From positions 1 to 10,600 of the forward strand of contig DBMZ01000006.1 in the NCBI GenBank assembly GCA_002299005.1: a stretch of DNA of 10,600 nt. The letters are read 5' to 3'. Numbering within the stretch: the stretch's first letter is position 1; the number at the start of each line of letters is the position of its first letter. This document shows positions 1 through 6,068 of this stretch, piece after piece. The translations under genes were made by a program, and so were the position numbers. Under the pieces are notes generated by a model. The model searched no databases and was not told the DNA's origin. It worked only from the letters and a program-made list of their open reading frames with translations. This DNA is from Alphaproteobacteria bacterium UBA685 (GTDB lineage Bacteria; Pseudomonadota; Alphaproteobacteria; Puniceispirillales; Puniceispirillaceae).

Positions 1-2
1 TT

Positions 3-92
3 TGGCGGCTGGAACTTCTGGCGCAATCGGAAAAATTAATACAAGAGCGCGCCAAGATGCGCCGCGATGATCAAGAATATCAGCTTCTCACC
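3..92 (-). pseudogene. Displaced C-terminal helix of the cytochrome b gene
   Basis: Read on the minus strand from 92, a different frame from the gene upstream gives GEKLIFLIIAAHLGALLY, then a TAA at 36-38, then FFRLRQKFQPPK to the window edge. This resembles the last helix and basic tail of COG3658-type cytochromes, including the second heme histidine (59-57). Joining it to the upstream frame needs one missing base (or four) near 93-94. Continuing past the helix also needs the TAA to be read as a sense codon. Two lesions point to a decayed gene; sequencing or assembly error remains possible, especially so near the end of the sequence. Confidence 0.5.
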
Positions 93-514
93 ATATGGAG
101 AAATTGTGCAGCTTGTTTGGCCCATTCTGGCATCAAAAGATAAAATGGCCCGTCAAACAATATATCATCCGTTGAAAATGAGCCTGTAAGCGTCATCATC
201 AAAGGTATAAACGACAGGGCAAGTGTCGCATAGCCGCCAACAGCGCTATGGCCTGCCTCATTGCTAGATTGCTTTTTTAACAGCCCCTTAGCGGTTGTAA
301 TAAAGGCACGCGGGCTTTTAATAAAATTACGAAACCGCGCCGTATGAGAGCCAATAAAGCCCCAAATAATCCGAAAAGACACAAGCCCCATAATAGCGAG
401 GCCGAAGCGTTCATGGATGTCCCAATTGCCCATCTTACCAGAGCCGATGGCACCTATGACGCATAGCATGAAGCTCCAATGAAACACGCGCAACGGCAAA
501 TCCCATACTTTCAT
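80..514 (-). CDS. Cytochrome b561-type membrane protein, truncated
   Basis: Small membrane cytochrome b of the b561/COG3658 type. Members bind heme through transmembrane histidines and pass electrons between quinones and periplasmic or soluble c-type cytochromes. The protein opens with MKVWDLPLRVFHWSF, the usual family start, and shows candidate heme or conserved histidines at H12, H34, H57, H89 and H140. Hydrophobic segments lie near residues 10-24, 38-54 and 95-112. I chose the ATG at 514 because the family homology begins there and AGGGGCAGG lies just upstream; a longer reading to 631 would run into the divergent glycosylase gene. The open frame stops after 144 residues, just past H140 where a final helix is expected. 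That helix is present in another frame at about 36-92, so this copy looks frameshifted. Family assignment is fairly firm; the partner protein and function are not known. Confidence 0.75.
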   Translation of the reverse strand: MKVWDLPLRVFHWSFMLCVIGAIGSGKMGNWDIHERFGLAIMGLVSFRIIWGFIGSHTARFRNFIKSPRAFITTAKGLLKKQSSNEAGHSAVGGYATLALSFIPLMMTLTGSFSTDDILFDGPFYLLMPEWAKQAAQFLHMVRS

Positions 515-605
515 TTCCTGCCCCTTTAAAATTTGGCTTTTCCTTTCGATAAATAGTACGCTTATTAATCCATTTAGTGAAACCCGAAAGCCATCTTTTA
601 AAACC

Positions 606-1238
606 ATGTCACAAGACAAGCCCCTTATCAACGCACTGAATAATCTTGGCCTTCAGGATGAAGATATTGCCAAAGGAATAACGGATTATGGCTATCCGTC
701 TGACCGCTCTATGCCACAAAGCTTTGGCACTTTGGCAAAGATTATCATCGGCCAGCAAATATCGCGGCATGTTGCGACAAGCCTATGGGCAAAATTAACC
801 GGTGCGAATCTGACATCTGCAAAGGCGCTTGTGACCGCCGCTCCTGATATGCTCAAGGCGCATGGCGTATCACAGAGAAAGGCAGAATATCTTATCGGGC
901 TAGCACGAGCGATTGAGACAGGCGCGCTTGATTTGGGGCAATTACCGCATCTATCAGGCCAAGAGGTGCAAGATAGGCTGACGGCCTTGCGCGGTATTGG
1001 GGCGTGGACAGCTGATAATTACCGGCTCTTTGCCTTGGGTGATATGGATGCATGGCCCGGCAATGATATTGCTTTGCAAGAAGCTATGCGGCGCCTCAAG
1101 CGTCTAAATAGCCGGCCTGATATGGCCCAGATGGAAATACTTGCCGCACATTGGTCACCCTATCGCGGGGCTGGCGCGCTCTTTTTATGGCATCTCTATG
1201 CGATTGAGGTTCGCCATGCGACCCCCTCGGCTATTTAG
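606..1238 (+). CDS. DNA-3-methyladenine glycosylase II (AlkA-like, HhH-GPD)
   Basis: Base-excision repair glycosylase that flips out alkylated bases (typically 3-methyladenine) and cuts the N-glycosidic bond, leaving an abasic site. The 210-residue protein has the helix-hairpin-helix LRGIGAWTADNY at 128-139, followed by the GPD-type segment DAWPGNDIAL at 148-157. D154 sits where the catalytic aspartate of AlkA lies (D238 in E. coli). IIIGQQIS at 46-53 and WSPYRGAGALFLWH at 183-196 are also typical of the family. It lacks the N-terminal AlkA_N domain of E. coli AlkA, so it is the short form common outside enterics. No clear Shine-Dalgarno precedes the ATG at 606, but homology begins soon after it. 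The stop overlaps the stop of the convergent SRAP gene by 4 bp. Which damaged bases it prefers cannot be read from sequence. Confidence 0.88.
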   Translation: MSQDKPLINALNNLGLQDEDIAKGITDYGYPSDRSMPQSFGTLAKIIIGQQISRHVATSLWAKLTGANLTSAKALVTAAPDMLKAHGVSQRKAEYLIGLARAIETGALDLGQLPHLSGQEVQDRLTALRGIGAWTADNYRLFALGDMDAWPGNDIALQEAMRRLKRLNSRPDMAQMEILAAHWSPYRGAGALFLWHLYAIEVRHATPSAI

Positions 1239-1891
1239 GAGAATAAATCGGCCTGATCTGGCTCGATAACAGGCGCTTTATAAGGGGCGGTTAGCCCGGC
1301 ATGATCATGGCGCACATTGCCCACATCTGGCGAGACAGCATAGGCATTGAAATGGCGGCTCTCGATGGGGGTAAATAAACTCTGCGCCTGTTCAGGAGAG
1401 CCTTGCAGCCATGTTTGCCAATCAGATGAGGCCAGAACAAGCGGTGTGCGATGATGAATATCTGCCAATGCGCCTGTTGCGGCGTTTGTCACAATCACAA
1501 AGCTGGTGTGTTTGCCTCTTGTGAAGGCAAGCCCGCCAAACCCCATAACGCGCCCATCATTAAGCTGGATATGATGAGGCTTGCCCTTATCCTTCCATTC
1601 ATACCAGCCACTTGCCACCACAAGACAACGCATGCTCTCAAAGGCTCTCGCAAAGGTCGGTTTTTCAGTGATCGTCTCAGAACGCGCATTAATCAGGCTT
1701 TTATTTGCCAGCACCCCATCAAGGCCAAACCGCGCCATTACCATCTCATTCGTCATGCCATGAGAGCGGATGATAGGTGTGCTTTGCGAGGGCGCAACAT
1801 TCCAGCGCGGGGCAAGATTGCTATTAATAGCGACCCCAAAGCGATTTAATAGCTCATGAGGGGTTGCCGTGACTGTAAATCGACCACACAT
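1235..1891 (-). CDS. SRAP-domain abasic-site processing protein (YedK/HMCES family)
   Basis: SOS response-associated peptidase family. Members such as E. coli YedK and human HMCES form a thiazolidine DNA-protein crosslink with abasic sites in single-stranded DNA through Cys2, shielding the site. Visible hallmarks are MCGRF at the start (catalytic C2 after Met removal), RWNVAPSQ at 29-36, NARSET at 68-73, GWYEW at 95-99 with the conserved glutamate E98, and IHHRTPLVL at 145-153 with the active-site histidine H146. The segment between RFGL (54-57) and NARSET is shorter than in YedK. Length is 218 residues, normal for the family. The start is fixed by the need for Cys at position 2. The last residues, QADLFS, resemble the beta-sliding-clamp binding motif. 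It is convergent with an AlkA-type glycosylase, which makes the lesion this family caps. No canonical LexA box is visible upstream. Confidence 0.93.
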   Translation of the reverse strand: MCGRFTVTATPHELLNRFGVAINSNLAPRWNVAPSQSTPIIRSHGMTNEMVMARFGLDGVLANKSLINARSETITEKPTFARAFESMRCLVVASGWYEWKDKGKPHHIQLNDGRVMGFGGLAFTRGKHTSFVIVTNAATGALADIHHRTPLVLASSDWQTWLQGSPEQAQSLFTPIESRHFNAYAVSPDVGNVRHDHAGLTAPYKAPVIEPDQADLFS

Positions 1892-1919
1892 TTTGCTATG
1901 AGTTCCCTGCTTTGACTTT

Positions 1920-1970
1920 CCTAGCGTTCAAAATTGCCTAGCGTTGAAATTTGCCTAGCGTTCAAAATTG
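1920..1970. repeat. Three tandem 17-bp repeats
   Basis: Three abutting 17-bp units: CCTAGCGTTCAAAATTG at 1920-1936, CCTAGCGTTGAAATTTG at 1937-1953, and CCTAGCGTTCAAAATTG at 1954-1970. The outer copies are identical and the middle one differs at two positions (10 and 14 of the unit). They fill the centre of the 118-bp region between the divergent SRAP and threonylcarbamoyl-AMP synthase genes, about 30 bp from the former start and 40 bp from the latter. They could be a regulator-binding array or a simple tandem duplication. No known binding consensus is recognised. Confidence 0.9.
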
Positions 1971-1992
1971 ATAGATATATTACACCGCTTTT

Positions 1993-2002
1993 CCTATATA
2001 GG
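1993..2002. promoter_or_regulatory. 10-bp palindrome before the threonylcarbamoyl-AMP synthase start
   Basis: CCTATATAGG is a perfect 10-bp palindrome ending 7 bp before the ATG at 2010. Its last three bases, AGG, are also the only Shine-Dalgarno-like bases for that start, so anything binding here would overlap the ribosome site. In AT-rich DNA such a palindrome can arise by chance. Confidence 0.25.
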
Positions 2003-2009
2003 TATAATT

Positions 2010-2954
2010 ATGTTAACCGCCTTCACAACTCAATCTTTGTTTGATGCCGCAAAAGCATTATTAGATGGCCAGCTTGTCAGCTTTCCGACAGAAACTGTCT
2101 ATGGGCTAGGCGCTGATGCGACAAATGATGAGGCGGTAGCGAAGATTTATCAAGCCAAAGGGCGGCCGTCTTTTAACCCTCTGATTGCGCATATCGCCTC
2201 GATGGAACAGGCAGAAGAGATCGGGGTATTTGATGACAGATCCCTCAGGCTAGCAGACGCATTTTGGCCAGGCGCCTTGACGATTATCGTGCCCTTAAAG
2301 CCGTCTGCGCCTATCTCACATCTTGTCACAGCGGGCCTTGATACCATTGCCTTGCGCCTGCCAGCACCGCCTCTTGTGCAAGAATTAATTGCCAAGGCAG
2401 GTGTGCCAATTGCGGCACCTTCGGCCAATTTATCTGGCAAAATCAGCCCCACTTTGGCCACGCATGTCGAGGCTGATCTTGGGCCATCATGTGCCTATAT
2501 TCTAGATGGCGGCCCGTGCGAGGCAGGGGTGGAATCAACCATCATTGACTGCAGCAACAAAGCCCTATCAATCCTGCGCCCCGGCCCTATCACCCATGAG
2601 ATGGTCGCCGCCATTTGCCCTGAATTAGGTGATGAGGCAATCATCACAAATGACATTAAACCAAATGCGCCCGGCCAATTGACAAGCCATTATGCCCCAA
2701 CCAAGCCTGTCAGGTTGAACGTAACTGACCCGCAAGAAGGGGATATTTTCATCGGGTTTGGCCCCTCGCCTCACAAGGTGGATTTTACCCTATCTTCTAA
2801 AGGCGATTTGATAGAGGCGGCGTCTTTATTATTTGCGACACTCCACAAGGCGGATAAAACACAAGGCCGGGCGATTGCGATTGCGCCTATTGATAAAGAT
2901 GGTGTTGGGGCGGCAATTAATGATAGGCTAACGCGCGCGGCGGCCGATAGATAA
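2010..2954 (+). CDS. L-threonylcarbamoyladenylate synthase (Sua5/TsaC type)
   Basis: Makes threonylcarbamoyl-AMP from threonine, bicarbonate and ATP, the first step of the t6A37 modification of ANN-decoding tRNAs; TsaD and partners then transfer the group. The YrdC domain covers about residues 8-195, with PTETVYGLG at 26-34, KGRP at 50-53, APSANLSG at 136-143 and ESTIID at 175-180. A linker, PGQLTSHYAP at 221-230, leads to the C-terminal Sua5 domain, ending NDRLTRAAADR. At 314 residues with both domains it is the long Sua5 form (TsaC2), not the short TsaC. I start at ATG 2010 because homology begins there and AGG lies 7 bp upstream. An in-frame TTG at 1968 adds 14 residues unlike the family and runs into the repeats. 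It is probably co-transcribed with the flavoprotein gene 25 bp downstream. Confidence 0.92.
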   Translation: MLTAFTTQSLFDAAKALLDGQLVSFPTETVYGLGADATNDEAVAKIYQAKGRPSFNPLIAHIASMEQAEEIGVFDDRSLRLADAFWPGALTIIVPLKPSAPISHLVTAGLDTIALRLPAPPLVQELIAKAGVPIAAPSANLSGKISPTLATHVEADLGPSCAYILDGGPCEAGVESTIIDCSNKALSILRPGPITHEMVAAICPELGDEAIITNDIKPNAPGQLTSHYAPTKPVRLNVTDPQEGDIFIGFGPSPHKVDFTLSSKGDLIEAASLLFATLHKADKTQGRAIAIAPIDKDGVGAAINDRLTRAAADR

Positions 2955-2979
2955 ATTATAAGAGATTTGTGAGATTATC

Positions 2980-4410
2980 ATGAGCGTTATTCAAGCATTA
3001 ACAGATATTCTAAGCCCGAAAAACATCATTATTGATAAGGGCGATATGGCGCCATTTCTTGATGATTGGCGCGGCAATTACTCTGGTGCGGCGGCAGCTA
3101 TCTTACTGCCTGTTTCAACCGCACAAGTCTCTGAAATTATGGCACTAGCTGATGCGCATGATCTGTATATCGTACCGCAAGGCGGCAATACAGGGCTTGT
3201 CGGTGGCGGCATTCCTGACCAAAGCGGTCACATGTTTGTGCTATCGCTTGCCCGCATGAATAAGGTGCGCTCTATCTCGCCTGAAAACCGCTCTATGATT
3301 GTTGAAGCAGGGTGTTTGCTTGAAAGCCTGCATAATCTGGCTGATGAACATGATCTACATTTCCCGCTCAATTTAGCCGCCAAGGGAAGCTGTTCTATCG
3401 GTGGCAATTTATCGACAAATGCGGGCGGCATTAATGTGTTACGCTATGGCAATACGCGCGATTTGTGCCTTGGGCTAGAAGTCGTGCTGATGGGCGGCAA
3501 GGTGATGAATTTGCTTACCTCCTTGCGCAAAGATAATACTGGCTATGATCTCAAGCATCTTTTCATCGGCGGCGAAGGCACATTAGGCATTATTACCGCC
3601 GCATCTATGAAATTATTCCCCAAGCCAACCGCCAGAGCCACAGCGATTGCCGCTATCCCACACCCGCAAGCAGGTGTTGAGCTTCTAGCGCAGGTGAAAA
3701 AAGCCTCTGGTGATATTGTCGAAGCGTTTGAGATTATGCCGCATGATATTTTTGCGATTGTCGAAAAGCAATTCCCGCAACTGCCCTGCCCGTTAAAGCC
3801 AATCCCCGCTTTTGCCATTTTGATGGAAATCGGCTCGTCAGACCCTGAACTAGCCAAGCCAAATGATGATGGCACATCGCCTATCACGCAAAAGCTAGAG
3901 ATGATTTTGGCAGATGCTTTTGAGACAGGTCACGTGCTAGATGCGGTCATTGCCCAGAATGAAACACAACGCACCGCCATGTGGGATATCAGAGAGAACG
4001 CGCCTGAATCGACCAAGCGTGAATCAACGCCTGTGAACACAGATATCTCTGTGACCTTGTCCGACTTTAGCCGCTTTTATGAGCTGGCATCTAATAATGT
4101 CAAAGAGATTGACCCTGAGGTGCGGATTTGTGGCTATGGGCATTTAGGGGATGGCAACGTCCATTTCAATGTCGTCGAACGCCTCGGCGGTGATGCCTCT
4201 TGGGCGCAAAAGCGTGGTGCTATCTTTGATGCTATCTATGCCGCGCTTTATGAATGTAATGGTTCTATCAGCGCGGAACATGGTATTGGGGCGATGAAGG
4301 TTGACCAGCTAGCGGCGTTAAAAGACCCGGTCGCCTTGGCGACGATGAAAGCTATCAAAACAACGCTTGATCCCAAGGGGTTATTAAATCCCGGAAAAGT
4401 GTTACACTAG
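2980..4410 (+). CDS. FAD-linked dehydrogenase, D-2-hydroxyglutarate dehydrogenase-like
   Basis: Flavoprotein of the vanillyl-alcohol oxidase fold (FAD_binding_4 plus FAD-oxidase_C) that oxidises a D-2-hydroxyacid. The FAD pyrophosphate loop is PQGGNTGLVGG at 66-76. Residues 129-216 closely follow the mitochondrial D2HGDH pattern as I recall it, including AKGSCSIGGNLSTNAGG at 134-150, LTSLRKDNTGYDLK at 179-192 and GGEGTLGIIT at 197-206. The C-terminal metal and substrate motif GYGHLGDGNVH (385-395) and AEHGIG (432-437) give H388, H395 and E433, matching the metal ligands of human D2HGDH. Length 476 is normal for the family. The start ATG has GAG 8 bp upstream. No GlcE or GlcF partner lies nearby, which favours the single-subunit D2HGDH type over glycolate oxidase. 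D-lactate or another D-2-hydroxyacid remains possible as substrate. Confidence 0.88.
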   Translation: MSVIQALTDILSPKNIIIDKGDMAPFLDDWRGNYSGAAAAILLPVSTAQVSEIMALADAHDLYIVPQGGNTGLVGGGIPDQSGHMFVLSLARMNKVRSISPENRSMIVEAGCLLESLHNLADEHDLHFPLNLAAKGSCSIGGNLSTNAGGINVLRYGNTRDLCLGLEVVLMGGKVMNLLTSLRKDNTGYDLKHLFIGGEGTLGIITAASMKLFPKPTARATAIAAIPHPQAGVELLAQVKKASGDIVEAFEIMPHDIFAIVEKQFPQLPCPLKPIPAFAILMEIGSSDPELAKPNDDGTSPITQKLEMILADAFETGHVLDAVIAQNETQRTAMWDIRENAPESTKRESTPVNTDISVTLSDFSRFYELASNNVKEIDPEVRICGYGHLGDGNVHFNVVERLGGDASWAQKRGAIFDAIYAALYECNGSISAEHGIGAMKVDQLAALKDPVALATMKAIKTTLDPKGLLNPGKVLH

Positions 4411-4446
4411 CTATCTTACCATAATTTTTATGAAGGAGACCGTGTG

Positions 4447-4995
4447 ATGAAAGACAGTGCGATCCCTGACATATTGGCTTTTTGGTTTGAAGAGATCACG
4501 CCAAAACAATGGTTTACCAAAGACCCTGAATTTGACGCTTTGCTAGAAGATCGCTTTGGCAAATTGGTTAATGATGCCCTTGGTGCGCGTCTTGATAGCT
4601 GGGCACAGACAAGCGATGGGTGCTTGGCGCTGATTTTGCTGCTTGACCAGATGACGCGCAATATTCACCGCGACACGCCTCTTGCCTTTGCCGGTGATGA
4701 GATGGCATTGGCCCATGCTTTGCGCGGCGTCGATAAAGGATATCTTGTGCCGGAAGTATCCGCCAAGAACACCTTCCTGCTAATGCCGTTAATGCATAGT
4801 GAAGATATTGAGATACACAAATTAGCTGTGCCGCTCTTTGCGAGCCATACCAATGAGATGAACCAAGATTATCTTCAGCGTCACACAGATATCATCGAAC
4901 GCTTCGGCCATTACCCGCACAGGAATGCGATATTAGGTCGCCCATCGACAGAAGAAGAAACACAGTTTCTAACCCAGCCGGGCTCACGCTTTTAG
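4447..4995 (+). CDS. DUF924 family protein
   Basis: Member of the DUF924 family of unknown biochemical function; structures of the family are all-helical and TPR-like. The hallmarks are present in order: DILAFWF at 8-14, a QWF-x3-PEFD stretch at 21-30, LLLDQMTRNIHR at 64-75, FAGDEMALAHA at 81-91, MPLMHSED at 113-120, and the C-terminal block ERFGHYPHRNAILGR at 151-165 ending FLTQPGSRF. The 182-residue length is normal, so the gene looks intact. ATG 4447 is chosen over the adjacent GTG 4444 because AAGGAGA at 4433-4439 sits 7 bp from the ATG but only 4 bp from the GTG. It follows the dehydrogenase by 36 bp on the same strand, so it likely belongs to that operon. Its last 12 bp overlap the convergent GT9 gene. 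Confidence 0.87.
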   Translation: MKDSAIPDILAFWFEEITPKQWFTKDPEFDALLEDRFGKLVNDALGARLDSWAQTSDGCLALILLLDQMTRNIHRDTPLAFAGDEMALAHALRGVDKGYLVPEVSAKNTFLLMPLMHSEDIEIHKLAVPLFASHTNEMNQDYLQRHTDIIERFGHYPHRNAILGRPSTEEETQFLTQPGSRF

Positions 4996-5901
4996 GCGGC
5001 TAATAGCGTTATAAACCTCATCTGCCGCGAGGTCTGCTAACGCCTCTGCCTTCAGATAGGTGGCTTGTGCGCCTGTTGGAGCTGACATCTCTGGATTTGT
5101 ATCAGGCCCCATCACCATTATGGTCGGCGCGCCTGTCTTTGCGGCGAGGAACACAGGGCCACTATCATTGCCGACACAGATATCTGCCCCGGCGCATAGG
5201 CTGGCAAGCGCAGATAGGCTTGTTTTGCCGCAAAGATTTAGCGCCTCAGGACACGCTTTTTCAATCGCATCACAGGCCTCTTTATCAACCGCTGTACCAA
5301 TAATCACAGGCTTGATAGATTGCGCCAACAGCCTCTTGGCCAAGTCAGCATAATGCGCGGCAGGCCATTTTTTGGATGGTTTAGCAGGCGAACAGCCGGG
5401 CATCAACACCGCATAAGGGCTATCTTGTGCGATAACACCTGCCCCCTTATTTGGGTTCGACAAAAAGGATAAATCACCCTCTATCGCCGGTGCGCCAAGC
5501 ATGAAGGCCGCCTGTAACATGCGATCCTTATTATTCACGCCGCTAAAATCAGGGTAAGGATGAGAGCAATGTTTGGTCGTCCCAAGCCATTTTTGCCCCT
5601 GAGGCGCAAATAGCCGGTGATACATAGAGGTTCGCTTAGAGCATTGCATATCAATGATATAATCAAAGCCAGATTTGACTATTTGACGCATGCGCCGCAT
5701 CTCGCCAAGCTGATAGATAGGCGCTCTTTTATCAACCAGCACCTCATCAAAATAAGGCATAGCCTCCATCAAACCAGCAAAGGGGGGTGTTGTCAGCATG
5801 CTTATATGGGCGTCTGCAAAATGGGCGCGCAGACTGGCAAAGGCATCAATCCCTTGAATAATATCACCTAGCGCACCGTGTTTTATGACTAACAGCCGCA
5901 T
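4984..5901 (-). CDS. Glycosyltransferase family 9 (heptosyltransferase-like)
   Basis: GT-B glycosyltransferase of family 9, which includes the WaaC/WaaF/WaaQ ADP-heptose:LPS heptosyltransferases acting at the cytoplasmic face of the inner membrane on the LPS inner core. MRLLVIKHGALGDIIQ at the start carries D13, the position of the catalytic base in WaaC. MPGCSPAKPSKKWPAAHY at 167-184 is the donor-phosphate lysine region, and GNDSGP at 244-249 the donor loop. The residue that is usually His after this loop is F251 here. Length 305 fits the family. I use ATG 5901 because AAGGGGG lies 6-7 bp upstream; ATG 5904 directly before it, or ATG 5940 (13 residues longer), are alternatives. It is divergent from a GT4 gene that precedes lptD, supporting an LPS role. 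The actual sugar and acceptor are unknown. Confidence 0.85.
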   Translation of the reverse strand: MRLLVIKHGALGDIIQGIDAFASLRAHFADAHISMLTTPPFAGLMEAMPYFDEVLVDKRAPIYQLGEMRRMRQIVKSGFDYIIDMQCSKRTSMYHRLFAPQGQKWLGTTKHCSHPYPDFSGVNNKDRMLQAAFMLGAPAIEGDLSFLSNPNKGAGVIAQDSPYAVLMPGCSPAKPSKKWPAAHYADLAKRLLAQSIKPVIIGTAVDKEACDAIEKACPEALNLCGKTSLSALASLCAGADICVGNDSGPVFLAAKTGAPTIMVMGPDTNPEMSAPTGAQATYLKAEALADLAADEVYNAISRLKA

Positions 5902-5908
5902 CATGCGC

Positions 5909-5936
5909 CCCCTTAAACCAAGCCCCTTAAACTCAC
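5909..5936 (-). repeat. Duplicated Shine-Dalgarno-like 14-bp repeat before the GT9 gene
   Basis: On the minus strand GTTTAAGGGG occurs twice, 14 bp apart (5932-5923 and 5918-5909), just before the GT9 start codons. The copy nearest the gene supplies the purine-rich ribosome site. The other lies one unit upstream. The same bases would encode a Gly-Leu-rich stretch if translation began at the ATG at 5940. Confidence 0.6.
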
Positions 5937-6068
5937 CCATGGCTGTTTCTTTACAACAACCAATCAGCTCTATATACCAAAAAGAGGCAAAAAGCGCACC
6001 TGAAAGCCCCAAAAGCGCTGTCTTTTTTTCACTCCCCTCAAGGCACAAAACGATAAGCGATAGTGTGA

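Noticed and set aside
3..143. Plus-strand open frame of 46 codons, charged and coiled-coil-like, running in from the left edge
   Set aside because: It is the exact antisense of the hydrophobic cytochrome helix, which explains its charged composition, and it overlaps about 60 bp of the well-supported cytochrome frame. I cannot fully exclude a real gene end without upstream sequence.
515..631. Extension of the cytochrome protein to an upstream start at 631
   Set aside because: The added residues do not look like the family and the region overlaps the divergent glycosylase start.
1451..1849. 132-codon plus-strand frame inside the SRAP gene
   Set aside because: Antisense shadow of a gene with clear SRAP motifs; no recognisable features or ribosome site.
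1902..1970. LexA (SOS) box before the SRAP gene
   Set aside because: The alphaproteobacterial box is GTTC-N7-GTTC. The GTTC copies here are in 17-bp repeats, giving the wrong spacing, and GTTC-N7-TGAC at 1902-1916 lacks the second half-site.
1920..1970. CRISPR array
   Set aside because: Units are 17 bp and directly abutting with no spacers, and there are no cas genes.
1980..2008. Promoter TTACAC-17 bp-TATAAT for the threonylcarbamoyl-AMP synthase gene
   Set aside because: Good match and spacing, but transcription would begin about 5 bp after the ATG at 2010, and no better downstream start exists.
1968..2009. TTG start at 1968 for the synthase
   Set aside because: Adds 14 residues outside the family, lies inside the tandem repeat region and has no ribosome site.
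5993..6029. Terminator-like AGCGC...GCGCT followed by a T-run between the GT9 and GT4 genes
   Set aside because: Only a 5-bp stem with a 17-nt loop, in a divergent region where no plus-strand transcript needs ending.
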